From: Brachionus koreanus
Taxonomy: Eukaryota > Rotifera > Eurotatoria > Ploima > Brachionidae
Direction: 5' to 3'
Assembly: GCA_016987375.1 (NCBI GenBank)
Contig: PJRA01000048.1
Span: 2,250,440-2,314,439, forward strand
Length of the DNA: 64,000 nucleotides
The notes below the pieces were generated by a model. The model was given only the letters and a program-made list of their open reading frames with translations, made no database searches and was not told the DNA's origin. Shown here piece after piece: positions 46,404-58,033 of the stretch. Every line of letters begins with the position of its first letter. The first letter of the stretch is position 1. The translations under genes and the position numbers were made by a program.

Positions 46404-48507
46404 ACTAAAAATAAATTAATTGATTTTGAATACATCAAGTATATGTAATTTACTTTTGAAAATGTGTAAAATATTTAAAAATGATTGATGTTATAATTCC
46501 AGTTAATATTATGTTTTTTCCATTTTCGTAAAATTGAGACTAATTTTCCAAAAAGAAATGCACCATTTTTAAACTTTAAAAAAAATTTTGAAAATCAATA
46601 AAAATTAAAAAATAGTTTATCTTTGTTTTTAATATACTTTATTTGTTAGATTTCAGAATAAAAAAATATGAAAAACAATACGAGAATATCTCTATTCTAG
46701 GCAAACGGAGTAGCGAAGGCATTGGCCAGGTTAATCCTATTAGCTGTTTTTGTGGGTCTAGGTAATGTGACCTCATATGTTCACATCTTAAAGCTGAACA
46801 GTGATCTTAACACTCAAAGGACTATTTTTGTCAAAAAATTTGTTTAAATGTAACATTAGTTCCATAAAAGTCTGTAACATGAAAAAGACTAAATTTAAAA
46901 GACCATTTTCAAAGCTTTAAAATAAATATTAAAACATGTATATATGATTGATAGTTAATTAAAAAATTAAAATTTGAATTTTTTAAAAAGTGTCAAAATG
47001 ACACCGCCAGTACTTTGAGTGTTAACAGTTTGTAATTTTTAGCAAATTTTACTTAACATAATCTTGTGAATCAGAAAAAATTTTTTTAATCTTTATTTTT
47101 TGTTTACATAATTTTAGATCACGAAAAATGTGAACAGATTGGGTCACATAATTACCCAGACTTGTTTTTGTAATATTTTTATGATTAGGATTTCAAAGAG
47201 CATTTAGTCACTTTAAATAAAACAACGCCATTTCCATCACCATTCCGTTTGCCAGCATTAAATATTACTGAAAATAGCTATCAATATTAGTTATTTGTTA
47301 AACACTAGAAAGTCCGGTGTTGTTTTTACATTTTTTCTATCACCAAAAAGCATCATTTTTCTTAAATTTCTTGTTCCGTTCTAAAAATACTTTTGTGATA
47401 TTACAATACTTTTTTTGTCTGAAAAACTCAAGTATGGATAAAAATTCTCCTTTATAAAGAAAATTATTTCATTAGCGTATATAAACTCTTATCTTCGACC
47501 GATGATTCATTAAATTTCTTTTCGAGATCAATCATTCTTTTAAAATAATTTTAAATTCAAAAAGCATTTTTTTTAAAATGTTTTTTTTTTTTATAAAAAA
47601 AGTAAAATTAGTGATAAAATGAATTTAAAGGCGATTGAATTCAGCTAATAATTGATGTCAGCTTCTACATTTTACAGATTTAATCATTTTGATCAAAATT
47701 TCTTATTATGATTTACCCTAACAATTCAATAGATCATTTCTAGTTTAATTTGATAAGCTCTGAAAAAGCCTTTTCGTATCTCAAAAAATCCTGGAATCCT
47801 CAAAAAGCATCTTTTTGTTACAATTAAAGATAAACTGATAATCTCATTTAAATAAAAATATACAATCAAGTTTTGAGATGATCTTAAAAAATATCATTAG
47901 TTTATGGGGATGATCTTTTAGGATACTATTAGTATGAAGCAAAATAAGTGCTAATTCGAGCTAAAAAAGAAGTTCTTAAGAGACGTTTTTGTTTGAAGCA
48001 TGGAATTAAGAAAAGAAATTTAGTTAAAAAACTAACTTTAAGAACAATTTAAAAACCAAAAAATTTGATTAATTTAAAACATAATTAGCTAATAATTGAA
48101 CGCATTTCTTTTCTTTTACTAGTTTTATAGATGTTTAAATCATCAAAATGTCACAATAATGGAATTTCTGATATTTTGGCATTGTTTTATTAAAAAATAT
48201 TCCATATCATAAAAATTTTCATTATTTAAAAAAAATAGAAATTTTTCCTGATTAAACAATATCATATTTAAAAAATTAACAAATTATTGAATCAAAATTA
48301 TCTGTTTAGGATAAAAATTCAGATCTTTAGAAAAAGTTTAACTTTTCAACTAGATACAAATTCATTTCATGAAAAAAAAATATATAAATTTAATAAACAA
48401 AATTTCAAAACACAAAATTCATCTAAAAGAATAAATATTTTTTTTTAACTACACAATTATTAACTGTTCAAATGGCTTCAGTAAGAAAAATCAAATGATC
48501 AAATTGA
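46404..48507. other. Non-coding region with a small DNA transposon
   Basis: Region between the convergent ASZ1 and LRCH genes. It holds a short terminal-inverted-repeat element (46811-47021, listed separately). The remainder, 47040-48500, is AT-rich without a supported gene. Confidence 0.5.
46811..47021. mobile_element. piggyBac-like MITE with TTAA flanks
   Basis: A 211-base non-coding element. Its left end is CACTCAAAGGACT and its right end, in reverse complement, is CACTCAAAGTACT (12 of 13 bases match). It is flanked on both sides by TTAA (46807-46810 and 47022-47025), the target-site duplication typical of piggyBac-superfamily elements. There is no transposase inside, so it is a non-autonomous derivative. 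Subterminal words GTCAAAA and TGTCAAAATGACA add further symmetry. Confidence 0.75.
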
Positions 48508-48747
48508 TTAAACAGCGGTTTGTTGCTGAGCATGCTGAGACGAAATTGAATTTGAATGGTTCATAATATTTCCAATAGTGTTTGGTCTGCTGTTTTGGTT
48601 GTATATTTGATTCTCTTGGTGAATTTGTTGATGTATTTGCTGCTGTTGCTGCAAAAATTGATTATAGCCTACTAATAGAATAACTGTTCTTGCTATTCTA
48701 GACGTATTTTTAGCTTCTATTAAGTCATGAGCACAACACAAATCGTT
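48508..48747 (-). CDS. LRCH: LRCH alternative last exon (soluble tail)
   Basis: Acceptor AG at 48748-48749, 79 codons and stop. It begins NDLCCAHDLIEAKNTSRIAR and continues TVILLVGYNQFLQQQQQ. This aligns with the LRCH1/LRCH3 ending of the type ERLCLPHHILEEKGLVKV, with TVQALLEL, and has a Gln-rich end. In-phase use after exon 6 would skip the exon at 48815-49213. Both sequence and splice site support it; usage is not known. Confidence 0.78.
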   Translation of the reverse strand, partial: NDLCCAHDLIEAKNTSRIARTVILLVGYNQFLQQQQQIHQQIHQENQIYNQNSRPNTIGNIMNHSNSISSQHAQQQTAV

Positions 48748-51700
48748 CTATAAAAATAACATAAATTAATATAACAAAAACTAAACTATTTGCGTTAAAT
48801 TTTGTGGCTAAAATTTAGACCGAGATAAACGAGTCTAATTTATAGACAAATACTAAATTCAAAATGAATAACAATAAACAAATATCAGCTATTATATAAT
48901 CACACAAAGTTATGAATTGGTTATTATTTTGGCATGTATAAACAGCCCTAAAACATTTGGAACATTTAAGTTCAACACAATTCTTTTTTGGACTACTAGG
49001 ACAGCTATTTAGGCTTGTGAGTGAAATGGATCTAAACGGTTTTATGTGTTTGACTTGGTCAAATATTTCACTGTTAGATAGTAATTCTTGACTTTTCTGC
49101 TTCACTTTGACATTAATCATGCGGTGCAATTTGCTCAATAGGTTTTCAAGCTTTTTCCTAGACTTAGATGAATACGATGTAGACATCAAGTCCGTATATG
49201 TAGTTAACTCCTCCTATTTTAGATAAAATTTAAAAATTTTTTTGTATTTTTTTAAATTTTGAAGAACATTTAACTAAACATTTAACAATTTTAGCCATTT
49301 AGAGCTTTTCCAAAAATATTTACCTCAGGAAGACCAATTCTTCGACATGCATCTATGAAATTTTCAACATTTTTTCTACATTTTGCCAACGACAATTTTG
49401 GCTTGATTAAAAAAAAAATTATTTAGTAAAAAAATTTTTTTTATAAATTAAATACCATAGCTAGAGAAGGAACATGAATAATTTGTACGGCTCTTGGAAA
49501 TATTTGATTTACTAAATGACAAAGAATAACTCCATCCGAAAGCGCTACACCAATTTCGTCTACACTACTCGGTAATTGAATTTTAAGCTTTTGTTCTATG
49601 GTTTTTTTGAGCATTTCGATTTGTTTTTGATCTTCCTGAATTTGTAACAAGTGCCGCCTCATAGTAAAAGCCGAATTCAAAGGCTCGCCATTGTTTAAAT
49701 CGTCTCTTGGCACCCAGACTTGTTGTTGAGTTTGATTTTGGTACAAATAAGATTTGTATTTATCTTCATCACATTCCATTTGAAAATATTTTTCATTTTG
49801 GTTTTCCATAATGTAAGAACTTGGTATTTCATCTTGACTGGAGTCTTCGACAAAATTGTTAACTAGATAAGCTTTTGTGGTCATTTTTGCATTGTCATTC
49901 ACTTTTTTGTATTTAGAACAATCATTTAAACTTTAAATATTAAGTAAAAAAGCAATTAAAAATAAATACTATGGGATTTATAAACCAAGCTTACAAATTT
50001 TTTTGAACTAAATTATTATTTGATATTAAATCGTAGTCATTATTTGTTAATCGTTTGTTTAATCCGGAATTTAGACTCATTTTATTCGACTTGTCAACCC
50101 AAGTTTGTTGCTTTGTTGATTCATGGTTATGCTGTTGGCAGTTTTCGGCTAAGTCGTCATCATTGGTAATTATTAATTGATTTTCCGAATTGGAAATTGT
50201 TGCACGATTTATTTTAACAAAATTTTGCTGATATTGAGATGATTTTAGAGATATTAGCTCATGTATTGAGACAATTTTAGAATTAGTGGTATCGGGTATT
50301 TTATGAGTCTTAATGGATGATTTGTTTGGTATTATCAAGCCAACTCCAGAAATTGAAGAAGAACAAGAAGATGATGATGATTTAGTTGATGATGGTGAAG
50401 ATGTAATTTGCCCTTCCATGAAGTCACCAGTCTCTGAATCAGTTCTTATATTCTTCAAGAGGAAATAAATATAAATAAATCTAAAATTTTATAAATATCA
50501 TTTTTATTACTTGATTGATATTAAGCATTTGAAAGTTGTCGACTAAATACTGATTATTGTTTGTGGGAGTGGTGGTAGAAGAGGCTGAATTAGCTTGATT
50601 CGGGGATAAATCAATCAGAGATTGTTTTAGATTTTTATTATTGGAATTAAAAACAGGAGTTGATATTTGAGATGCCAAAGAAGATGATGAAACAGATGAT
50701 GAAGATGAGGTAGATGAACTGGATACGGTGGACATGGACGACGAGGGAGCTGACGAAGAGTTAAATTTTTTGCTAAGACTATTCCGCACCATCAGTCCAA
50801 GGCCTGTTGTACAGCTTAATCGCTGGTTGTGTGTACTCAAATTGTAATTAAAGCTATTTAATTGTGTATTTATTTCATATTCGGTAAGAATTCCGCGTTT
50901 TTTCTCTTCTTTAATTGCCTCGTTCAAGAGGTACTTCATTATGTGAAGCAAACCTTTGGTGCAAATATGTGCCGGCGGCAATTCTAAAGGATTATGATCG
51001 ACAACTAAGTCTATTAGTGTGACCATTTCGCGAAAGCAAAGCGGAAGTTTACTCAGCCTATTTGCCGAACAATCAAAACTGACCAATTTTAAATGCGATA
51101 TTTCTTTAGGAAGTTCGACTAGAAGATTGCGTCGGACATTCAGCGCCCTCAATGCAATCATATCACCAATTTGTACGGGCAAATGGGTTATTTCATTACA
51201 ACTTACATCCTTTGCACATAAAAATTAAATAGATGTTTGTTTATTTTTTATTTATTTATAAAATTAGATACCAATTGTATTAGTCTATCTAGGCGACCGA
51301 TTTCCTCTGGCAGCGAAACCAATTTATTGTTGTTTATGGTCAAAACTTCCAACGATGATAAATTACACAAACATGGAGGTATATATGATAAGTTATTTGA
51401 ATTTAAGTCGAGATATTTTAAGCATTTTAACTGATAAATCCCGATTTCGGGTATGCTTCGGATTAGATTCGAGTAAATTGTCAATTTTTCCAATGAATAA
51501 AATGAGCATAATTCTTTTGGAAACTCAGTGAGATGATTCTTTGACAAATCTTTTTAAAAAAAAATGATTTAATAGATATTAAACAGTGCGACTTAATAAT
51601 CAAAAATTTTATTTTGTTTTATTTAATTTAAGAACAAATTTTAATATTTTTTCTTTATAATGGAAATTTTGAAAAAAAAAAAAAGCAAAATCATTTATTC

Positions 51701-54700
51701 ATAATATTACGGATAGTTTCTTTTTCGATTTAAATTGAAAAAAGACTAAACTAAAATAAAATTAATTAAAATGAAAGTAGTAGTAGTTTTTTGAAGAAAA
51801 ATTTGTTTGGGTAACCAAGAAATTTTCTTTTAATTTTAAAATTTATTAGTTTGTTCTCGATACAAATTTTACCCCATCCTTTACATTACTCTTTACACTT
51901 CATTTAAATATATTTTTTGAAATTTTTTGAAAACTTAAATCTTTTGATTAATAATACTTAAGGTCGATTTAGATTTTTACTGTTTCGGATTAATTTTAAT
52001 TAGTAAAAAAGTCTTTTTAAAGTTGAATGAGATGAGATTTAAATTGGTGAAGTGAAATTTGATGCCAAGTACAGGTAAGAATTAAGGAAACGTGTGTAGT
52101 TGTAGTAAAAGTATTAGTAAGCTATTATCAGTCTCCTGACGGAGTGCGTAATATACATAACTCACTATAAACAGCATTTCACCACAATATAATGACTATC
52201 TACCTTTGTTTATTTATAAAATATTTAAATGAAAATTTATATAAAAAAAAAAATTAAGACAAGCAGTCTAATTAAATTATTTTTCATTTTGGTTATTAAT
52301 TAATTAAATATGTCTAAAACAAGCTCAACGACTACAATAATAATTCAACTAATTCTAAAAATTTAGAATTTTGTTTTTAATTGTTTTTAAGAAGTGTATT
52401 TTTGATGGTATTTTCTTAGAACACTAAGAATTACTCTAAGCAAACCCTTATAATTTCATTTATAAGATGTAGAACTACCCTTCGATTAGAAATTCTATGT
52501 AATTTTTCCTTTAATGACTTTATTGTTATTGAATTAAGAATAATCCGATAAATGATTGATAGCAATTTAAATGTTCAAAATCGATTTAAACATCTTTCAG
52601 TAAAATTCTCTTATGAACCTTAACGTTAATGTTAATTTTAAAATATTCAAAATTATAGAATATTGAAGTTTATGATCAAAATTAAAAAAAAATAAATTTT
52701 TTCCAAAAATTTGCAGATTAAGTTTAGCATTGAATGTTTAGTGCTATAACTATTTTTCGCTAATTTTTGAGAATGATCATTTGGTTATTACTAAAACACG
52801 GACATACTTATATCTAAAAAAAAATATGCTAGTTATCAGAGACAAAATTTTACGAGCATTTTTCACCAAAAACTAAAATCTCTTAGCTAACGTTCGCGTT
52901 CAGTTTTCATTTTGGTTTGAAATAAAAAAATCTTAATACAAATCTACAAATGCATATTTTTCTTCCAAAGAAAAACTCTGCCATTTATCCCCACCTTTAT
53001 TTTTTTTCCTTATTCATTCCTAGTGGAGCATAGGGTCATTACTTTTGATTTCCACTCAAGTCCCCACCTTTATACTTGGACAAAATTCTATGAGCTTTCA
53101 CGAAAAACTATTCAAGTTTTTTTTTTTTTTTTTTTTGCTGTTTCTAGCTATGCACGACAACTTTTCTCTGTGTCATTTGCTGATCCAAAAATTAAAAAAC
53201 ATTTTTTCTTGGTCTATAAAAATTAATATTGTTGAAATGAAAAATAAAAAAATTGACCTTAGAAGATTAAAAAAATTTTCTTTTTGCATTTAGGCGATAT
53301 TATTTTTATTTTTCGATTTTTTTTTAAATTTTTCTCATTTTCAGTCTCAATTATTACTTAAATGAACTTATTAATTATTGATATAATATACACAAATTAA
53401 TTAAAGTGGACCAGATTATTTATTCAAAATGCTATATAAGAAAAAAAAATCTTTTTTACATTTCTCTATTTTCCAAACAAATTTAAAATATAACCCTAAC
53501 ATGACAGAATTACAAGATAGTGAGCTAAATTTAAGACCAATTCAACAATATGAATATAATGAATCTGAAGCAGATGATCAAGAAAGTCTTCCAGTAATCA
53601 AACAAAAGAAAAACTGGATAAATGCAGAAACTTTCGAAAATGCAAACCAAGTTACCGAATGGTTAAAACAAAATACAACATGGTCATATAAGAGGCCATT
53701 CGAAACAAAAGCTGGAACAAAAGAAGAGTACCGTTGTAAAAAAGTTAAGAAAAGAGGCCCACAATGCAATGCAGCTATATGTTTTTTATACAATAGCCAC
53801 AATCAAGCAGTTATAATGTTCAAAACCACTAATGAACACAATCTAATACACAAGAAGTTAAAAGACAGAGAGGGAGCCCTAAGAAAACTGCTATATAGTT
53901 ATTTCATTATTTAATTTTACTCAGAAATTTCTTTTTACTTTGTTTATAAATTTCTTTATTATTTTACTTTATTCAAAATATAAAAAAAATATTAATATTT
54001 TCTGACCCTTTAGTTCGAATAGAACAATCAAGACTAAGATTGCTAGGTATTCAATTTGGCTTACAAAAAAAGACTCGCAACATTGGCCATCAAATGTACG
54101 AGTATATTTTTTTATTTTACTCAAATAATTCTTTCCTTGCTTAATAAAATTATTATTGAAATTTTATTTTTTTTATCTCATTTAAAAATAAATAAATATT
54201 AAAATAAAAATTTTTATCGTTTAAGAAATATCGTAACTCTTATTTAGTAATTTTAGAGCCCAAAAATTATTAATAAATGAGTCCAAAGTAGTAATTATAT
54301 ATCACATAATTAATTAACTATTGAGTCCAAAATAATTATGAGCCCGTTTCAGTAATAGAACGGGCCCATTTAAATTATTCCCAATGAAAATTACATTAAA
54401 AATTAGACCTTATTTAAATAAAAAATATATCTCTTTGTATGTATAAAATAATATTTTTAAATGGAAAAAATATAATCTAATAGAACTATCTATATTTGAT
54501 TTCAAGCTTAAATGGAGACCGAGCTGAATGGGCTAGAGTTTAGATTTTGATATTGGGGGATAACTGGCAGAGTTTTTCTTTGGGATATGAAAATTATTCC
54601 TTGTTTAGTTTAAAAACAGAGGGTCGAATTTTGAAATTCGATCGATTCTTTGAAAAAAATCAATTGTTATTAAAAAAAAAAGTTAATTGAAGCATTTTTT

Positions 54701-55075
54701 TAAATAAAAGTTATTGTGAATGCATTCATATTTACAATTTAAATTTAATGATACATAAAACTGATAATTTTTATTTTTTTTTGATAATGTCTTTTCTAAA
54801 TTGAACATACCTGCAGTAAGAGTGTCACTGAGATCAAAACTTGCAGCCATTTTAGACGGATATTCGGTCAGATTGCGTGCATTTAAAAGTAAGTCTCCTG
54901 TTTGGCTAGCCTCGTCTAGTAGACGCTGAACCATTTTAGTTGTCGTTTTGTTAATTATCTGTTTCGAAGACGACGTTGTGGCAACAAGACCATTCGAATT
55001 TGTTACATTGAACGATAAACTATTCGGTAAGTTTTGGCTATTAGCATTGTTCGTTAAAGCACCGGTTAACGACAT
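48508..55075 (-). CDS. LRCH: LRCH (leucine-rich repeat and calponin homology protein)
   Basis: Single LRCH-family gene. Exons in transcript order: 55075-54811, 51549-51272, 51209-50511, 50452-49995, 49930-49456, 49401-49324, then either 49213-48815 or 48747-48508. Both last exons join exon 6 in phase, giving 883 or 830 residues. The N-terminus contains LLDEASQTGDLLLNARNLTEYP and DLSDTLTA. Leucine-rich repeats span about residues 90-250, including NNKLVSLPEEIGRLDRLIQL and NVRRNLLVELPKEI. A long Ser/Asn-rich linker follows, then a CH domain from about 650 (VALSDGVILCHLVNQIFPR, IIHVPSLAMPKLSLAKCRKN). The first last exon ends in a hydrophobic helix (IIADICLLLFILNLVFVY). The other is soluble and Gln-rich. 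Drosophila and vertebrate LRCH proteins act at the cell cortex or membrane with actin and septins; LRCH4 is membrane-spanning. Confidence 0.92.
48815..49213 (-). CDS. LRCH: LRCH alternative last exon (membrane tail)
   Basis: Acceptor AG at 49214-49215, 132 codons and stop. It begins EELTTYTDLMSTSYSSKSRK, aligned to the LRCH4-type ending (ADLCSPSDLLQ...). After a Cys-containing stretch (CVELKCSKCFRAVYTC) it has one strongly hydrophobic segment of about 20 residues near the C-terminus, then KLDSFISV. This would tail-anchor the protein in a membrane. Confidence 0.78.
   Translation of the reverse strand, partial: EELTTYTDLMSTSYSSKSRKKLENLLSKLHRMINVKVKQKSQELLSNSEIFDQVKHIKPFRSISLTSLNSCPSSPKKNCVELKCSKCFRAVYTCQNNNQFITLCDYIIADICLLLFILNLVFVYKLDSFISV
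53001..53061 (+). repeat. 62-base dispersed repeat, copy 1
   Basis: Shares TTATTTTTTTTCCTTATTCA, then TGGAGCATAGGGTCATTAC and TTTTGATTTCCACTCAAGT with 57971-58033. A 7-base central block and single bases differ. Probably an end of a mobile element. Confidence 0.7.
53501..53914 (+). CDS. FLYWCH-type zinc finger protein, probably partial
   Basis: Open frame of 137 codons starting at the ATG before TELQDSELNLRP; an upstream in-frame ATG at 53429 would add 24 residues. After an acidic N-terminus the pattern is FENANQVTEWLKQNTTWSYK, then TKEEYRCKKVKKRGPQCNAA, ending in a TTNEHNLIH block. This is the W-x(n)-C-x(n)-C-x(n)-H-x-H-like arrangement of FLYWCH/WRKY-GCM1-type zinc fingers, although the last ligand is ambiguous (HNLIH). 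Such domains occur in host DNA-binding proteins and in Mutator-like transposases. It lies antisense inside LRCH intron 1. A likely continuation exon is at 54014-54107 (LLGIQFGLQKKTRN), whose sequence is duplicated at 55451. The downstream gene structure is unclear, so this may be a truncated or TE-derived gene. Confidence 0.6.
   Translation: MTELQDSELNLRPIQQYEYNESEADDQESLPVIKQKKNWINAETFENANQVTEWLKQNTTWSYKRPFETKAGTKEEYRCKKVKKRGPQCNAAICFLYNSHNQAVIMFKTTNEHNLIHKKLKDREGALRKLLYSYFII
54002..54107 (+). repeat. 106-base direct repeat, copy 1
   Basis: Begins CTGACCCTTTAGTTCGAATA and ends GTACGAGTATAT. It matches 55451-55556 with about four substitutions. It is open in one frame throughout (QSRLRLLGIQFGLQKK), contains an acceptor-like TTTAG at its start and follows the FLYWCH ORF, so it is probably an exon of that gene or element. 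Confidence 0.85.
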
Positions 55076-55450
55076 GGCTTATAATCAAACGTATTCTCTC
55101 AATATACCGCTAATCGTCTCATCTGTAGAAAAAATATCGAACAGTTGTGTCTACGTGTTCTATCTTCTTAAAATCTAAATTAGGTATTATGTGTTTTAAG
55201 CTAGTATAATTGGACTAATATTGTTTAAAAAAATCGATTTCGGCAAAACCAAAAAATACCTAAGATTTTAGTGCTTGGACATTAATTATCATAATCCGAA
55301 AATGAATTGTCGTTGTCCAAAAATTCGACTTAATTAAAATCGATTTTTCTTTCTAAACTAAAAAACTCAAAATTGGGTTATATATACATAAAATTCTATG
55401 AGCAATGGGCTTTAGAAATTTTAATGAATGAAGCAAACTCTTAGCAAACA

Positions 55451-55556
55451 CTGACCCTTTAGTTCGAATAGAACAATCAAGACTAGAATTGCTAGGTATT
55501 CAATTTGGCTTACAAAAAAAGACTCGCTACATTGACCATCAAATGTACGAGTATAT
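55451..55556 (+). repeat. 106-base direct repeat, copy 2
   Basis: Second copy of the element at 54002-54107, in the same orientation and about 375 bases upstream of the LRCH start codon. The two copies bracket LRCH exon 1. Outside the 106 bases no similarity continues. Confidence 0.85.
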
Positions 55557-57970
55557 GAGTTGATTAGTTTTTAAATGTCAATCGTCGCGTATAGGTCAGT
55601 AGCTAGGATTTTCTTATTTTTTTCATTCATAAACAAAAAATTATGACTGACTCTCTCTCTCTCTCTTAATCATTATTTGCTTGCGAACAAAACTAAAATT
55701 TCGATAGGACATGCGATTTTTTGATTAATTAATATAGGTAGCCATTGTATAGGCAAAATATTTATTTTAGATTTAAAAGGATTTTGAGGATTCTCCCACT
55801 AAATGCGTTTAATTTCTAAATAAACGTTAGAAGAAATGTTTATTAGGCTTTGAAAATATCGCCCAACAGCTGTCAGGTCACATAATTTATTTCACCGTTT
55901 TGTCGTAAAATTACCGGTTTTTGATGACTAGTACGTTTGTAAAGTAAATGACATTAAAATTAATATTGCTTGATTAATGGTATTTTGATTCGTATTTTTC
56001 TATCAATAGAATTATCGAATTTTAAAAGTTTTAGAATTTATTTGTGACTTGAACTCCTACAAAAAAATATTAAATTTCAGGTTTAATTGAATATGCATTT
56101 CCTTGTCAATGAAATACTAGCTAACAATATAATATAAAAAATTTAAGATCTTCTATTCTTATAAGTAAATAGAAAGCAAATTAGAAAAAAAAATTGACAT
56201 ATATTATTGTTTTTTAAGAAATAAAAAAAATTCCAAGCCATCATTGTTATTCAAATTTAAAATATTCGTCAATTCAAATTTAAAAATTTTTACTATTAAA
56301 AAAACAAGCAAAAAAATTTTTTTACTGAATTCAAGTTGAAAATTTGACAACTTATTTTTTTTTAGCGGTACCAAAAGTTGCAACTTTTTGTTGGGTCATT
56401 GAACAATTTACACTATTTTTATTAAAAAAAATTTAAAAAAACTTAATAAAATATCTAATTCTCACACTTTTTGATATTTTATAAAAAATTTTTTTGAACA
56501 TTGGTAAAACTAAATATTGGTCCATAATAAACTTAAAAGCTTTGATTCTTTAACAATTTTTACAAGATACCACAACAACTTACCTGGTAGGAAAATACAT
56601 TTTTGATTGAGAATAAAATTAAAATTTGTTTTTCAAAAATATAACTTGTTGAAAAGCGGATATTTCGCCATTTAAGGAATCATAAACTAAACAATAATTT
56701 ATTAAAAATATAGTAAGGATTTGTTCTATTTCTTTCATTTTTGACCTTGATTGTTGATCAAAAAATAATTTTAACTTTTGAAAGTATTTTTTTTAAATCT
56801 TCTAAAATCTGAAAATAATTAAAAGAGGAAAGAAAAATTAAAAAAAAAATATGAACAAACTTTTTTATTTATTTATTTTTGAATCGAATTTTTGCATCAA
56901 TGAAAAAGTATTCTTCCACACACAACACATATATAGTTTATACTCATTCAAATATTTTTTTAATATTGATTAAAGCCTATTAGAAAATTTTAGACAAATG
57001 GGTAGAGATCCATTGAAGCATTAATCTTGACAACTTTTATTTTTTGTAATTAATTCAACTCATAGGTGCAAAAACTTAATAAAAAAATAAATATTTTGAA
57101 TATTAAATTCTTTAGATAAATTTTTACCATTGACATCTCATACAAAAAATCAGCTTGACTTAAAAAAAACAGCTTTTATTTGCTGCATGATTAAGTCAGC
57201 AATTATTTGTTTTATTTTCAGAATAAAATTGAGCCAAAAACTTAATTCTAAATTATCAACCAAATTAAAATCTTCTTTTTTGTTTTCAAAAATTTAATTT
57301 TATATTTTTGAGACAAACTAAAAACCTATTAACACCGAATTTCAAAAAATCTCTAATTATAAAAATTAAAAAAATACTAATATGTGATCTATTTAATATT
57401 AATTAATTATATTTGTTTCTAATTAATTTGAGGAACTACCTCAATTTATTTAAAACCGATTTAAATTATTTTAAGTCTGATAAATTTGAATTTTCTAATT
57501 GAAATTCATGCTTGAAAAAATTTACTCTTCCTTTTAAATTAATCAAATTGACAAATAGACAACATTTTCAGTGATATTTTCCAGAAAATTTGCTTTAATA
57601 CAAGTCTGTTTTACTTTAAATTTCTTAATTACTTAGCTATAAAATAACTTAACATACAAATTCCAATTTATTTAATTTTTCGAATAAAACAACAAAACCA
57701 ATAATGAGCACAGAATTTAGAATATGAATTATAATAAAAAATCAAAATTTCGATCAATATAAAGTTGCCTATATTGGCTCAAAGCTAGCGCTTCATATCG
57801 TTATTCAGCTTGAAAATATGTACCTAGAGATTCACAATTAAAATTATCAAAAAAACGCTTGAATTATTTGTCATTGAATCATTGATCTGAAAAATATAAC
57901 TTTATTTGAAGTAAAATTAAAATCTTAAAATAAATCCAAAAATCAAAACAATTTTTTAAGACCGAAAATT

Positions 57971-58033
57971 TTATTTTTTCCTTATTCACTGTTTGTGGAG
58001 CATATGGTCATTACTTTTGATTTCCACTCAAGT
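57971..58033 (+). repeat. 62-base dispersed repeat, copy 2
   Basis: Second copy of the repeat at 53001-53061. It includes TGGAGCATATGGTCATTAC and TTTTGATTTCCACTCAAGT. The overlapping ORF (57993-58208) is therefore not taken as a gene. Confidence 0.7.

Larger units (their letters stand above)
51550..54810 (-). other. LRCH intron 1 hosting a nested gene
   Basis: 3.26 kb intron between the N-terminal exon and the LRR exons. On the opposite strand it contains the FLYWCH-type gene (53501 onward), one copy of a 106-base repeat (54002-54107), one copy of a 62-base dispersed repeat (53001-53061), a long T run (about 53119-53137), and a 7-base-arm hairpin at 54342-54365 (GCCCGTT/AACGGGC). Confidence 0.7.

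Noticed and set aside
53023..53293. Overlapping ORFs on + with a poly-Phe run
   Set aside because: Created by the T run at about 53119-53137 and the dispersed repeat.
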